Assembly (NCBI GenBank): GCA_900541675.1 | Contig: UQKU01000017.1 | Location: forward strand, 1-44,032 | Direction of reading: 5' to 3' | DNA from: an uncultured Collinsella sp. | GTDB taxonomy: Bacteria > Actinomycetota > Coriobacteriia > Coriobacteriales > Coriobacteriaceae | DNA: 44,032 bases | Shown here: in pieces, positions 10,083 through 17,986 of the stretch | Numbering within the stretch: the first letter of the stretch is position 1 | How the letters are laid out: each line of letters opens with the position of its first letter | Position numbers and translations under genes: made by a program | The notes under the pieces: model-generated | What the model was told of the DNA's origin: nothing | Databases searched by the model: none | Seen by the model: only the letters and a program-made list of their open reading frames with translations

Positions 10083-10445
10083 ATGGCGAAATTCTTTAAG
10101 GACCCCGACGGTAAGCTCATTGCCGCCTTTGGCAACGACGTTGCAACCCCTGCCGGTTGCACGGAACTGACCGCAAACACTGAGGACGCGGCGCACGAGA
10201 AGCACGTGCCTGTTGTCGAGACCGAGCGCGACGGTCACGTGATTCGCGCACGCGTTGGCTCGGTCGAGCACCCCAGCCTGCCCGAGCACTATATTGAGTG
10301 GATCGCCCTTGAGGCCGAGGGCCGCTTAGAGGTCCATTACCTTGAGCCCGGCATGAAGCCCGCGACGTTTTTTGCCGGCGGTTCCAAGACCGGTACCGTC
10401 TATGCCTACTGCAACCTGCACGGGCTGTGGTCCGCGACGTTCTAG
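10083..10445 (+). CDS. Superoxide reductase, neelaredoxin/desulfoferrodoxin type
   Basis: This 120-residue protein should reduce superoxide to hydrogen peroxide with a mononuclear iron centre, an oxygen defence typical of anaerobes. The complete set of centre II ligands is visible: EKH (E39, K40, H41), H63 and H69 in HPSLPEH, and C110/H113 in YCNLHGLW. Their spacing agrees with known superoxide reductases. The N-terminal 36 residues resemble a desulforedoxin domain in length but contain one cysteine only, so the rubredoxin-like centre I is absent. AAGGAG (10071-10076) lies 6 nt before the ATG. The gene stands alone, with a hairpin terminator after it. Confidence 0.92.
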   Translation: MAKFFKDPDGKLIAAFGNDVATPAGCTELTANTEDAAHEKHVPVVETERDGHVIRARVGSVEHPSLPEHYIEWIALEAEGRLEVHYLEPGMKPATFFAGGSKTGTVYAYCNLHGLWSATF

Positions 10446-10491
10446 GAGCGCGCCCCCGCTCGGGGTATCATAGCTAGCATATGCACATGCG

Positions 10492-10523
10492 AGCGCCGAC
10501 TGCATCATGCGGCCGGCGCTTTT
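10492..10523 (+). terminator. Hairpin terminator after superoxide reductase gene
   Basis: Stem AGCGCCG (10492-10498) pairs with CGGCGCT (10514-10520), followed by TTT. The T-tract is short. It sits between the superoxide reductase stop and the next start. Confidence 0.5.
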
Positions 10524-10562
10524 ACTACGATTTCGATGGTTTACGACGGAAAGGGCTGAGCC

Positions 10563-12548
10563 ATGAAGCTCGCGCTTGCACAGATCGATATGCGCCTGGG
10601 TGATATTGAGGGCATTTGCGGCCGCATCGAGGACCAGGCTCGTCTGGCCCACGAGCGCGGGGCGCGCGTGCTGTGCGTTCCGGCTCCGCTCTTTATGGGC
10701 GCCATGCCCGGTGGCCTGGTGGGCGCTGCCGACTTTGAGCACGACATGCTTGCCGGCTTGACTGGTGTCGCCGAGCGCATCCAGGAGCTTGACATGATCT
10801 GCATCGTGCCCGCGGCGGTTTCGTTTGAGGGCCAGCCGCTACTCGACTACATGATGCTCAAGGACGGTCATGTGGTGCCGGCGCGTTCGAGCATTGCCCT
10901 GCAGCGTGGCGAGAACAACGACACGCGTTGGGCGCCGCCGGTGTTCGACGTGGACGGCGTGCGCATCGCCGTGATTTTTGACTTGGACCGCGAACTCGAG
11001 ATGTTGCCGACCGGTGTTGACCTCATTGCGTATTTCCAATTCAATGCGTTTGACATGACCGACCGCGAGACTGCTGCCATTGCCGCCGTTCGCAGCGGCG
11101 CCTACCGCAAGATCGCATCCAAGCGCAGCGTGTGGTTTGCCTGCATGGCGCCGGTCGGTGCCTATGACGAGTCGGTGTATACCGGCGGTTCGTTTGTGCT
11201 CGACGACTGCGGTCGCGTGGTGGCCCAGGCGCCGTGTTTTGAGGAGAGCCTGCTGGTTCAGGAGATTCAGCGCGGCGTGATGCTCGATGCCCTGGAAGAT
11301 CACGAACTGCCCGAGTTCCGTTCCGAGGAGTGGCTGTGGCAGGCGCTGGTGCTTGCCGTGCGCGACAACGCCCGGGCCCACGGTGCGTCGCGCGCCGTGG
11401 TGGCACTCGAGGGCGACTTGCCGTCGTCCCTGCTGGCGGCGCTGGCCGTCGACGCTCTGGGCCCACGTAATGTGATTGGCCTGGTGCTGGGGCGCAACCG
11501 CATCTTTACGCCGGCGCAGGAGGAGGCCGAGGCTGCTCGCTGTGCCGCCGTTCGCGCCATTGCCGAGCACCTGCATATTCGCACGGTTGAGCGCGATGCG
11601 CCGGATGCCGCGCGCGTGCTCGACCGCGATGTGTCGGCGGGCGACGCCGAGCGCCTGCGCTCTCGCACGCTGGGCCTCATGCTGGAGGATACGGCGCTCG
11701 AGCTGGGTGCGATGGCGTTGAGTCCGCTGTCCAAAACCGAGTACGCGCTGGCGGCGCCGGCGCTTTGCGGCGGCTACCAGGGCGATTACGCGCCCTTTGG
11801 CGATGTGTACCTGTCGACGCTTGAGTTTGTGGCGCGTGTGCGCAACCGCGCGTCTGCCGTGGTGCCCCAAGAGCTTGTGACGCTCAACGCGGTGGAAGAT
11901 TGTATGGAGCGCGTGCTGGCGCAGGCGCTCTCGACGCTCGACGGTCCGGTCGATATGCTCGACCGCGCGGCACAGCTGCTCGGCGGGGTCGAGCCGGGTG
12001 AGATCGATGGCGCGCTTGAGGCGCACGTGGACCGCAATCGATCTTTCGACGACATCCCGATGGCCGCTGGCAAGCCTGAGGCCTGCTCGCTGCTGCTGAT
12101 GCTCGTTCGACAGGGTGAGGCTGCCCGCCGCATGTTGCCGACGGCGCCGATCGTTTCGTCCCGTTCGTTTGCCGAGCGCGCTTGGCCGTACATGCTTGCG
12201 TGGTCCGATCTGGGGCTCAACGGCAAGGAGCGCATGACGGTTGATTCGCTGGCACGCGCTGAGGTGCGACGCTTTGCCGACGACGATACGAGTGACCGTA
12301 TGCGCGGCGAGATGATGGGCTTATTAGGCGAGCTGTTGGGTATTTCGCCCGAGCAGATGGAAGAGCTGCGCTCCGAGGACGGTCAGCGTCGTCTGCATGA
12401 GGGCATGAAGCGGTTTGAGGGCGAGGTCCAGGACGCCATCGAAAAAATGATGGGCGGCCAGGGCGGACCGCAGAGTGGGCCCCAGGGAGGTCCGATGCCG
12501 CATCCGCCGGTTGATCCCCGACAGTTTCCGTTCTTCAGCCAAAACTAA
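10563..12548 (+). CDS. NAD-synthetase-like pseudoenzyme
   Basis: The 661-residue protein has the length and two-domain layout of glutamine-dependent NAD+ synthetase: an N-terminal nitrilase fold (from ALAQIDMRLGDIEG) and a C-terminal synthetase fold. The active sites are gone in both. The nitrilase Glu region reads VPAPLFMG, the Lys region ALQRGENND, and the Cys region VIFDLDREL, so Glu, Lys and Cys are all missing. The SGGxDS pyrophosphatase loop is EGDLPSS (about 283). Fold-level similarity persists in SPLSKTEYALAAP (about 392) and YAPFGDVYLSTLEFVARVRN. A Gly/Gln/Pro-rich tail ends the protein. The frame is intact with normal codon use, which argues for a selected non-catalytic role. A misassigned family is possible but the synthetase-like block is distinctive. 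Confidence 0.75.
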   Translation: MKLALAQIDMRLGDIEGICGRIEDQARLAHERGARVLCVPAPLFMGAMPGGLVGAADFEHDMLAGLTGVAERIQELDMICIVPAAVSFEGQPLLDYMMLKDGHVVPARSSIALQRGENNDTRWAPPVFDVDGVRIAVIFDLDRELEMLPTGVDLIAYFQFNAFDMTDRETAAIAAVRSGAYRKIASKRSVWFACMAPVGAYDESVYTGGSFVLDDCGRVVAQAPCFEESLLVQEIQRGVMLDALEDHELPEFRSEEWLWQALVLAVRDNARAHGASRAVVALEGDLPSSLLAALAVDALGPRNVIGLVLGRNRIFTPAQEEAEAARCAAVRAIAEHLHIRTVERDAPDAARVLDRDVSAGDAERLRSRTLGLMLEDTALELGAMALSPLSKTEYALAAPALCGGYQGDYAPFGDVYLSTLEFVARVRNRASAVVPQELVTLNAVEDCMERVLAQALSTLDGPVDMLDRAAQLLGGVEPGEIDGALEAHVDRNRSFDDIPMAAGKPEACSLLLMLVRQGEAARRMLPTAPIVSSRSFAERAWPYMLAWSDLGLNGKERMTVDSLARAEVRRFADDDTSDRMRGEMMGLLGELLGISPEQMEELRSEDGQRRLHEGMKRFEGEVQDAIEKMMGGQGGPQSGPQGGPMPHPPVDPRQFPFFSQN

Positions 12549-12685
12549 CTATGGGATGGGATTCGCTTCCAACCCCGATACTTCAACTAAGCTTCTTGGC
12601 CCCGTTGTGTTATTCTAGAACAGACGTTCGTGAATGATGCGCGGGGCCTTGCCTTGCGCTGTGCTTGTGGCGAGGGGAGGTCGGC

Positions 12686-13207
12686 TTGGTTATCTTGGGT
12701 ATCGACCCCGGTTTGGCCCATACGGGCTGGGGGATTATCGAGGAACGACGTGGCGAGGTTCGTTGCCGTGCCTACGGTTGTATCGAGACCAGCGCGGGCA
12801 GCCCGCTCGCGGTGCGCCTGTCGCATATCGCCCACGACCTCAAGGGCGTCGTCGAACGCTACCGTCCCGATACCGCGGCTATCGAGAGCATCTACTTTGG
12901 CGCTAACGTCCGCTCGGCCATCCCCACGGCGCATGCCCGCGGTGCCGCGCTCGTGGCGCTTTCGGAATGCGCGCTCGAGATTGGCGAATACACGCCCATG
13001 CAGATTAAGCAGGCCGTGGTGGGCACGGGTGCCGCAGACAAGCGGCAGGTTGCCTACATGGTGCGCACGCTCACGCAGCTCGATCACGACCCTCACCCAG
13101 ACCATGCCGCCGATGCCCTAGCTTGCGCCATCTGTCACGTTAACCTAAGCCGCACCCGGGCGCTTACCGGCGGCGAGTTCTATCAACAGAGAGGAACCGG
13201 ATACTGA
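12686..13207 (+). CDS. ruvC: Holliday junction endonuclease RuvC
   Basis: RuvC resolves Holliday junctions as a dimeric nuclease after RuvAB branch migration. The 173-residue protein has the RNase-H-fold acidic residues in ILGIDPGLAHTGWG, AIESIYFGANVRSA and HPDHAADALA, plus KQAVVGTGAADKRQV for DNA contact. TTG 12686 is chosen as start because GGGGAGG lies 5 nt upstream; a TTG at 12665 would precede that ribosome site. The stop overlaps the ruvA start by 1 nt (TGATG), so ruvC-ruvA-ruvB form one translationally coupled operon. Confidence 0.95.
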   Translation: MVILGIDPGLAHTGWGIIEERRGEVRCRAYGCIETSAGSPLAVRLSHIAHDLKGVVERYRPDTAAIESIYFGANVRSAIPTAHARGAALVALSECALEIGEYTPMQIKQAVVGTGAADKRQVAYMVRTLTQLDHDPHPDHAADALACAICHVNLSRTRALTGGEFYQQRGTGY

Positions 13208-13827
13208 TGATCTCCCAGCTCCATGGAACGCTTATCGAGGCCACGATGAGCTCGGCCGTCGTCGATGTGTCGGGCGTGGGCTTTGAGCTCGGTATTTCGG
13301 GCAGCACTGCCGCCACGCTGCCTACGCCCGGCGGTGAGGTTCGCCTCTATACCCGCATGCAGGTGCGCGAGGACGCCATGACGCTTTTTGGCTTTGCTTC
13401 CAAGGACGAGCGCACGATGTTCGATCGGCTCGTTTCTGTCTCGGGCGTCGGTCCACGCCTGGCGCTTGCCGTGCTTTCCACCTATACCGTGGGACAGCTG
13501 TATTCCCTGGTAATGGCCGAGGATGACAAGGGCATGGCCAAGGTGCCCGGTGTGGGCAAAAAGACCGCCCAACGCCTCATCTTGGAGCTCAAGAGTACCT
13601 TTGCCAAGGACAAGGGCTTTGTTCCGGTCGACGTAATTCCCGGTCAGGTTGCGATGCCGGTTCCCGCCGCCGCTCCCTCGGCGATCGATGACGCCCGCGC
13701 GGCGCTCCTTTCCATGGGCTTTAGCCCTCAGGAGACCGAGGTTGCCCTGAGCGGGTATGATGGGCAGGATATGCGTGTCGAGGATCTGCTCGGCGCGGCG
13801 CTTAAGCGACTCGGAATGGATGCGTGA
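13207..13827 (+). CDS. ruvA: Holliday junction DNA helicase subunit RuvA
   Basis: RuvA binds the four-way junction and loads the RuvB motor. The 206 residues contain the N-terminal OB domain (MISQLHGTLIEA; GVGFELGIS), tandem helix-hairpin-helix motifs (VSGVGPRLALAVLS and VPGVGKKTAQRLILELK) and a C-terminal three-helix domain (about 155-206) that contacts RuvB. The ATG overlaps the ruvC stop and its own stop overlaps the ruvB ATG by 1 nt. Confidence 0.96.
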   Translation: MISQLHGTLIEATMSSAVVDVSGVGFELGISGSTAATLPTPGGEVRLYTRMQVREDAMTLFGFASKDERTMFDRLVSVSGVGPRLALAVLSTYTVGQLYSLVMAEDDKGMAKVPGVGKKTAQRLILELKSTFAKDKGFVPVDVIPGQVAMPVPAAAPSAIDDARAALLSMGFSPQETEVALSGYDGQDMRVEDLLGAALKRLGMDA

Positions 13828-14894
13828 TGTGGGAAGCCGATGACTCTCAGGACCTGTGGGCGACGCCCGGCAACTCGCCGGCGGCATCCATGGCGCACGG
13901 TGAGCGCATGGTGGGCTCGGAGCTGACGCCCGAAGACCTCGATGTCGACCGTACCCTGCGTCCCCAGCGCCTGGACGACTACTGCGGTCAGGAGCATATC
14001 AAGCAGAGCCTTCGCGTGCTGATCGAGGCGGCGCAGAGCCGTGGCGAGACGCTCGACCACGTGATCTTCTCGGGTCCTCCGGGCCTGGGCAAGACCACGC
14101 TGGCTACCGTTATCGCCAACGAGCTGGGCGCTCAGATCAAGACGACGAGTGGCCCGGCCATTGCGCGTACCGGCGACCTCGCGGCTATCCTGACTAACTT
14201 GCAGCCGGGTGACGTACTGTTTATCGACGAGATCCACCGACTCAACCGTTCGGTCGAGGAAGTTCTGTATCCCGCGATGGAGGACTTTGCGCTCGATATC
14301 GTTATCGGTAAGGGTCCGGCGGCGCGCTCGATTCGCCTGGATATCCCTAAGTTCACGCTGGTGGCGGCAACGACTCGCTCGGGTATGCTCACGGGCCCGC
14401 TGCGCGACCGCTTTGGCATTTCGTATCGCCTGGATTACTACACGGTCGAGGAGCTTGCCCAGATCGTGACCCGCTCGGCGACCATCTTGGGCGTGACGAT
14501 AGACCATCCGAGTGCGCTCGAGATCGGCTCGCGTTCGCGTGGCACGCCGCGCCTGGCCAACCGTCTGCTCAAACGCGTGCGCGACTATGCGCAGGTGCGC
14601 GGCAACGGTCCTATTGAGCTTGATATTTGCCGTCAGGCACTCGAGTTCTTCGAGATTGATGAGCTTGGTCTGGACTGGATGGATATTCGCATCTTGGAGA
14701 CGCTCGCCAAGACGTTCTCCGGCCGTGCCGTGGGCCTGACGACCCTTGCCAGCGCGGTGGGCGAGGACCCGGGTACGCTCGAGGATGTCTATGAGCCCTA
14801 TCTGCTGCAGTGCGGCTTGATGATTCGCACGCCCCGGGGCCGTCAGGCAACGCTTCGCACCTTTGAGCATTTGGGTATCGAGCCAGCCGTTTAG
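13827..14894 (+). CDS. ruvB: Holliday junction branch migration ATPase RuvB
   Basis: RuvB is the hexameric AAA+ motor for branch migration. The 355 residues show Walker A (FSGPPGLGKTTLA), Walker B (VLFIDEIHRLNRSVEEVLYP), sensor 1 with the arginine-finger region (AATTRSGMLTGPLRDRFG) and a C-terminal winged helix (GLTTLASAVGEDPGTLEDV; RTPRGRQAT). ATG 13827 gives the same TGATG overlap as ruvC/ruvA and is preferred to GTG 13824. No clear terminator follows; 146 nt separate it from fhs. Confidence 0.97.
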   Translation: MWEADDSQDLWATPGNSPAASMAHGERMVGSELTPEDLDVDRTLRPQRLDDYCGQEHIKQSLRVLIEAAQSRGETLDHVIFSGPPGLGKTTLATVIANELGAQIKTTSGPAIARTGDLAAILTNLQPGDVLFIDEIHRLNRSVEEVLYPAMEDFALDIVIGKGPAARSIRLDIPKFTLVAATTRSGMLTGPLRDRFGISYRLDYYTVEELAQIVTRSATILGVTIDHPSALEIGSRSRGTPRLANRLLKRVRDYAQVRGNGPIELDICRQALEFFEIDELGLDWMDIRILETLAKTFSGRAVGLTTLASAVGEDPGTLEDVYEPYLLQCGLMIRTPRGRQATLRTFEHLGIEPAV

Positions 14895-15040
14895 AGTCGG
14901 GTTTGTTTTGGCTAGTCTGTAGGCTATCGCTGAGCATTGGATAAACATATCGCCATTCATCGGTTACGGGTGTTTTACTATTGCGCGCCCGTGCTATGCT
15001 GAATTGGTCTTTTTCTCATCCGGTAACGAAAGGACCGCCC

Positions 15041-16708
15041 ATGCCTACTGACATCGAAATCGCACGTTCCGTCACGCCGCTGCCCATTACCGAGGTGGCT
15101 AAGAACGCCGGCGTCGACGTAAAGCACCTGATTCCGTACGGCTTCGACAAGGCTAAGGTCGACTATTCGCTGCTCAACGAGCCGACCGATCACCAGGCCA
15201 AGCTCGTCCTCGTGACCGCCATCAACCCCACGCCCGCTGGCGAGGGCAAGACCACCACGACCATCGGTCTGGCCGATGGCCTGCGCCGTCGCGGTGTCAA
15301 GAGCGCTGTGGCCCTGCGCGAGCCCTCGCTCGGCCCCGTCTTTGGCGTCAAGGGCGGCGCCGCCGGCGGCGGTTGGGCCCAGGTCATCCCCATGGAAGAC
15401 ATCAACCTGCACTTTACCGGCGACTTCCACGCTATCGGTGCCGCCAATAACCTGCTGGCCGCCATGCTCGACAACCATATTCAGCAGGGCAACCAGCTCG
15501 GTATCGACGTCAAGCGCATCACCTGGAAGCGCGTCGTCGACATGAACGACCGCCAGCTGCGCCATGTTATCGACGGCATCGGCGGCAAGGCTCAGGGCGT
15601 GCCGCGCGAGGACGGCTTCGATATCACCGTTGCCTCCGAGGTCATGGCGATCCTGTGCTTATCCACGAGCATCAACGACCTCAAGGAGCGCCTGGGCGAG
15701 ATTGTCGTCGGCTACAGCTATGCCGGCGAGCCCGTCCGCGCCCGCGACCTTAAGGCTCAGGGCGCCATGGCCGCGCTGCTTAAGGATGCGCTCAAGCCCA
15801 ATTTGGTGCAGACGCTCGAGGGCACGCCCGCATTTGTCCACGGCGGTCCCTTCGCCAATATCGCCCACGGCTGCAACTCCATCATGGCCACGCGTATGGC
15901 CATGCGCTTTGGTGATGTCGCCATTACCGAGGCAGGCTTTGGCGCCGATCTGGGTGCCGAGAAGTTCCTCGACATCAAGTGTCGCATGACGGGCGTTCGT
16001 CCCAGCGCCGTCGTGATTGTCGCCACCGCCCGTGCGCTTAAGTACAACGGCGGTGTTGCCAAGGCCGACCTTAACGACGAGAACCTCGAGGCCCTCAAGG
16101 CCGGTATGCCCAACCTGCTGCGCCACGTCGACAACATTCAGAATGTCTACGGTCTGCCCTGCGTGGTCGCCATCAACCGCTTCCCGACGGACACTGAGGC
16201 CGAACTCGAGCTCATCGAGTCCGAGTGCCAGAAGCTCGGCGTTAACGTTAAGCTTTCCGAGGTCTGGGCCAAGGGCGGCGAGGGTGCGCTCGACCTGGCC
16301 GATGAGGTCATGCGCCTGATTGAGCAGCCGAGCGAGTTCAAGTTTGCCTACGAGGACGGCGCCGATGTTGCTGATGCCCTCGAGGCCGTCGCCACCAAGG
16401 TCTACCGCGCCGACGGCGTTGACTTTACGCCGGCTGCCAAGCGTCAGCTCGCCGAGCTGCGCGAGAACGGCTTTGGCAACCTGCCGGTGTGCGTCGCCAA
16501 GACCCAGTACAGCTTTAGCGACAACGCCAAGGCGCTGGGCGCCCCCGAGGGCTTCCGCATCACCGTGCGCGAGCTCAAGGTTTCCGCCGGTGCCCACTTT
16601 GTGGTCGCGCTGACTGGCAGCGTCCTGACCATGCCGGGCCTGCCCAAGGTCCCCGCGGCCGAGAACATCGACGTCGACAACGACGGCAACATCACCGGCC
16701 TGTTCTAA
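15041..16708 (+). CDS. fhs: Formate--tetrahydrofolate ligase
   Basis: This enzyme joins formate to tetrahydrofolate using ATP, giving 10-formyl-THF for purine synthesis and one-carbon metabolism. The protein has 555 residues, the usual length. The P-loop TPAGEGKTTTTIGL and the downstream EPSLGPVFGVKGGAAGG and PMEDINLHFTGDFHAI blocks are hallmarks of the family. ATG 15041 is chosen because GAAAGGA lies 6 nt upstream and the family's N-terminus aligns there. It has its own terminator. Together with fchA and folD at 24973-26462 it would complete a formate to methylene-THF route. Confidence 0.97.
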   Translation: MPTDIEIARSVTPLPITEVAKNAGVDVKHLIPYGFDKAKVDYSLLNEPTDHQAKLVLVTAINPTPAGEGKTTTTIGLADGLRRRGVKSAVALREPSLGPVFGVKGGAAGGGWAQVIPMEDINLHFTGDFHAIGAANNLLAAMLDNHIQQGNQLGIDVKRITWKRVVDMNDRQLRHVIDGIGGKAQGVPREDGFDITVASEVMAILCLSTSINDLKERLGEIVVGYSYAGEPVRARDLKAQGAMAALLKDALKPNLVQTLEGTPAFVHGGPFANIAHGCNSIMATRMAMRFGDVAITEAGFGADLGAEKFLDIKCRMTGVRPSAVVIVATARALKYNGGVAKADLNDENLEALKAGMPNLLRHVDNIQNVYGLPCVVAINRFPTDTEAELELIESECQKLGVNVKLSEVWAKGGEGALDLADEVMRLIEQPSEFKFAYEDGADVADALEAVATKVYRADGVDFTPAAKRQLAELRENGFGNLPVCVAKTQYSFSDNAKALGAPEGFRITVRELKVSAGAHFVVALTGSVLTMPGLPKVPAAENIDVDNDGNITGLF

Positions 16709-16733
16709 GCCTGCTGCTTATAGCCGCTTGCCC

Positions 16734-16768
16734 GCCCCGTCGTGCCCCAAGGCCCGGCGGGGCTTTTT
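16734..16768 (+). terminator. Rho-independent terminator after fhs
   Basis: GCCCCG (16734-16739) pairs with CGGGGC (16758-16763), followed directly by TTTTT. It lies 26 nt after the fhs stop. Confidence 0.75.
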
Positions 16769-16835
16769 GATCCTTAGGCACGCGCATGTCTTGTAGATAC
16801 CGACGGCCTTTGCCCATCATAGGCTTTTGCGCGGG

Positions 16836-16841
16836 TAGAAT
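16836..16841 (+). promoter_or_regulatory. Candidate -10 (TAGAAT) for gene at 16887
   Basis: GCGGGTAGAAT resembles the element before dnaE and lies 46 nt upstream of the start codon. No convincing -35 box. Confidence 0.3.
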
Positions 16842-16886
16842 GCATGGATAACTTGATGCTTACAGGCGACGGAAAGGAAACGTTGC

Positions 16887-17876
16887 ATGGACCAGGACAA
16901 GACGACTGTGATGGGCGGATATGGCTCCGCACAGGCTGGCGGCAGCGCCGATGCGACCCGCGTTGTGTCGAACCCCGGCAATGCTGCCCCCGATGCGACG
17001 CAGGCGTCCGCCGAACCCACACGAGTTATGGGCTATAGCGATACACCGCGGGATCCGTTTGATTATGCACCGCAGGACCCGTATGGCAATGCAACGCCGG
17101 ACCCGTATGGCAATGCGGCGGCAGGCGCTTATAATAACCTGCCGCAAAATCCCATTCCGCAGCCTCAGCAGACGACGTATATGCCGCGCACGGCACAGTC
17201 CCAGCCTCGTTATGAGTCGCGCGATCCGTATGCGCGCCAGCCTTATCGTGAGTACCCCAAGTCGATTCCGCAGTATGGTGAGGACGAGGAAGAGGCGCCG
17301 TCGCGTTCGTCGAGTGTGATCAAGAAGATCCTCATTGTGCTGGCGATCTTCTTTGCCCTCTCGATTGTGTTTGCCATCGTGTCGGGCATGCTCAACAAGC
17401 GGGGGAGCTCAACGGCCGATACCACTGCCGAGCAAACCGAGTCCGCCTCGTCTAGCACCGTCGATCTGAGCGATATCCCGGGGCAGTACTGGTCCAACGC
17501 CAAGAAGCTCCTCAAGTCGCGCGGCGCCGATCTTTCGAATGCTGTGATTCTGACTGACGACGGCTCGACGCCTGTTGTCGATGCCAACTGGGTCGTCACA
17601 TCTGCCTACTACAACGCTGACGGCAACCTGGAGGTCCAGCTTACGCGCAAGGACGGCTCGTCGGGCAATGCGTCCGGCGATCAAGGCACCACGGACAGCT
17701 CGAGCTCCAACACGCTGGAGGACCTGAGCAATAAGGCGCAGGAATTGGGAGACAAGGCGCAAGAGCTGGGCGATACGGCACAAAACCTGGGCGATACCGC
17801 GCAGAACTTGGGAGACATGGCGACGGATGCCTGGAACGCCCTACAAAACGGCATTTCGGGCGCACAGGGAAACTAG
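16887..17876 (+). CDS. Single-pass membrane protein with Thr motifs and PASTA-like domain
   Basis: I do not recognise a named family for this 329-residue protein. The first 50 residues hold three similar motifs: TTVM (6-9), TRVV (24-27) and TRVM (45-48). Residues 51-145 are Pro/Tyr/Gln-rich with DPYGNA repeats. One transmembrane helix follows at about 149-169 (ILIVLAIFFALSIVFAIVSG), with the N-terminus probably cytoplasmic. The outside part has a PASTA-like unit (about 193-252, from IPGQYWSNAKKLLKSRGADL) and a short-period C-terminal repeat (AQELGDKAQELGDTAQNLGD). GAAAGGAAA precedes the ATG. The layout suggests a substrate or partner of a Ser/Thr kinase-FHA system; this is inference. Confidence 0.8.
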   Translation: MDQDKTTVMGGYGSAQAGGSADATRVVSNPGNAAPDATQASAEPTRVMGYSDTPRDPFDYAPQDPYGNATPDPYGNAAAGAYNNLPQNPIPQPQQTTYMPRTAQSQPRYESRDPYARQPYREYPKSIPQYGEDEEEAPSRSSSVIKKILIVLAIFFALSIVFAIVSGMLNKRGSSTADTTAEQTESASSSTVDLSDIPGQYWSNAKKLLKSRGADLSNAVILTDDGSTPVVDANWVVTSAYYNADGNLEVQLTRKDGSSGNASGDQGTTDSSSSNTLEDLSNKAQELGDKAQELGDTAQNLGDTAQNLGDMATDAWNALQNGISGAQGN

Positions 17877-17910
17877 CGGCCGAGCGGCTAGAGCCTTAGC
17901 GGTGCAAACA

Positions 17911-17978
17911 AAAACGGGACGCAGGATCGCGTGACCGGGCGCATAGGCGCGCTGGTCGGCGGTCCTGCGTCCCGTTTT
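17911..17978. terminator. Bidirectional terminator between convergent genes
   Basis: A perfect 16-bp stem (17911-17926 with 17963-17978) has A-tract and T-tract at its outer ends, so it can terminate both the + gene ending at 17876 and the minus gene ending at 17987. Confidence 0.85.
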
Positions 17979-17986
17979 GCTGTCGA

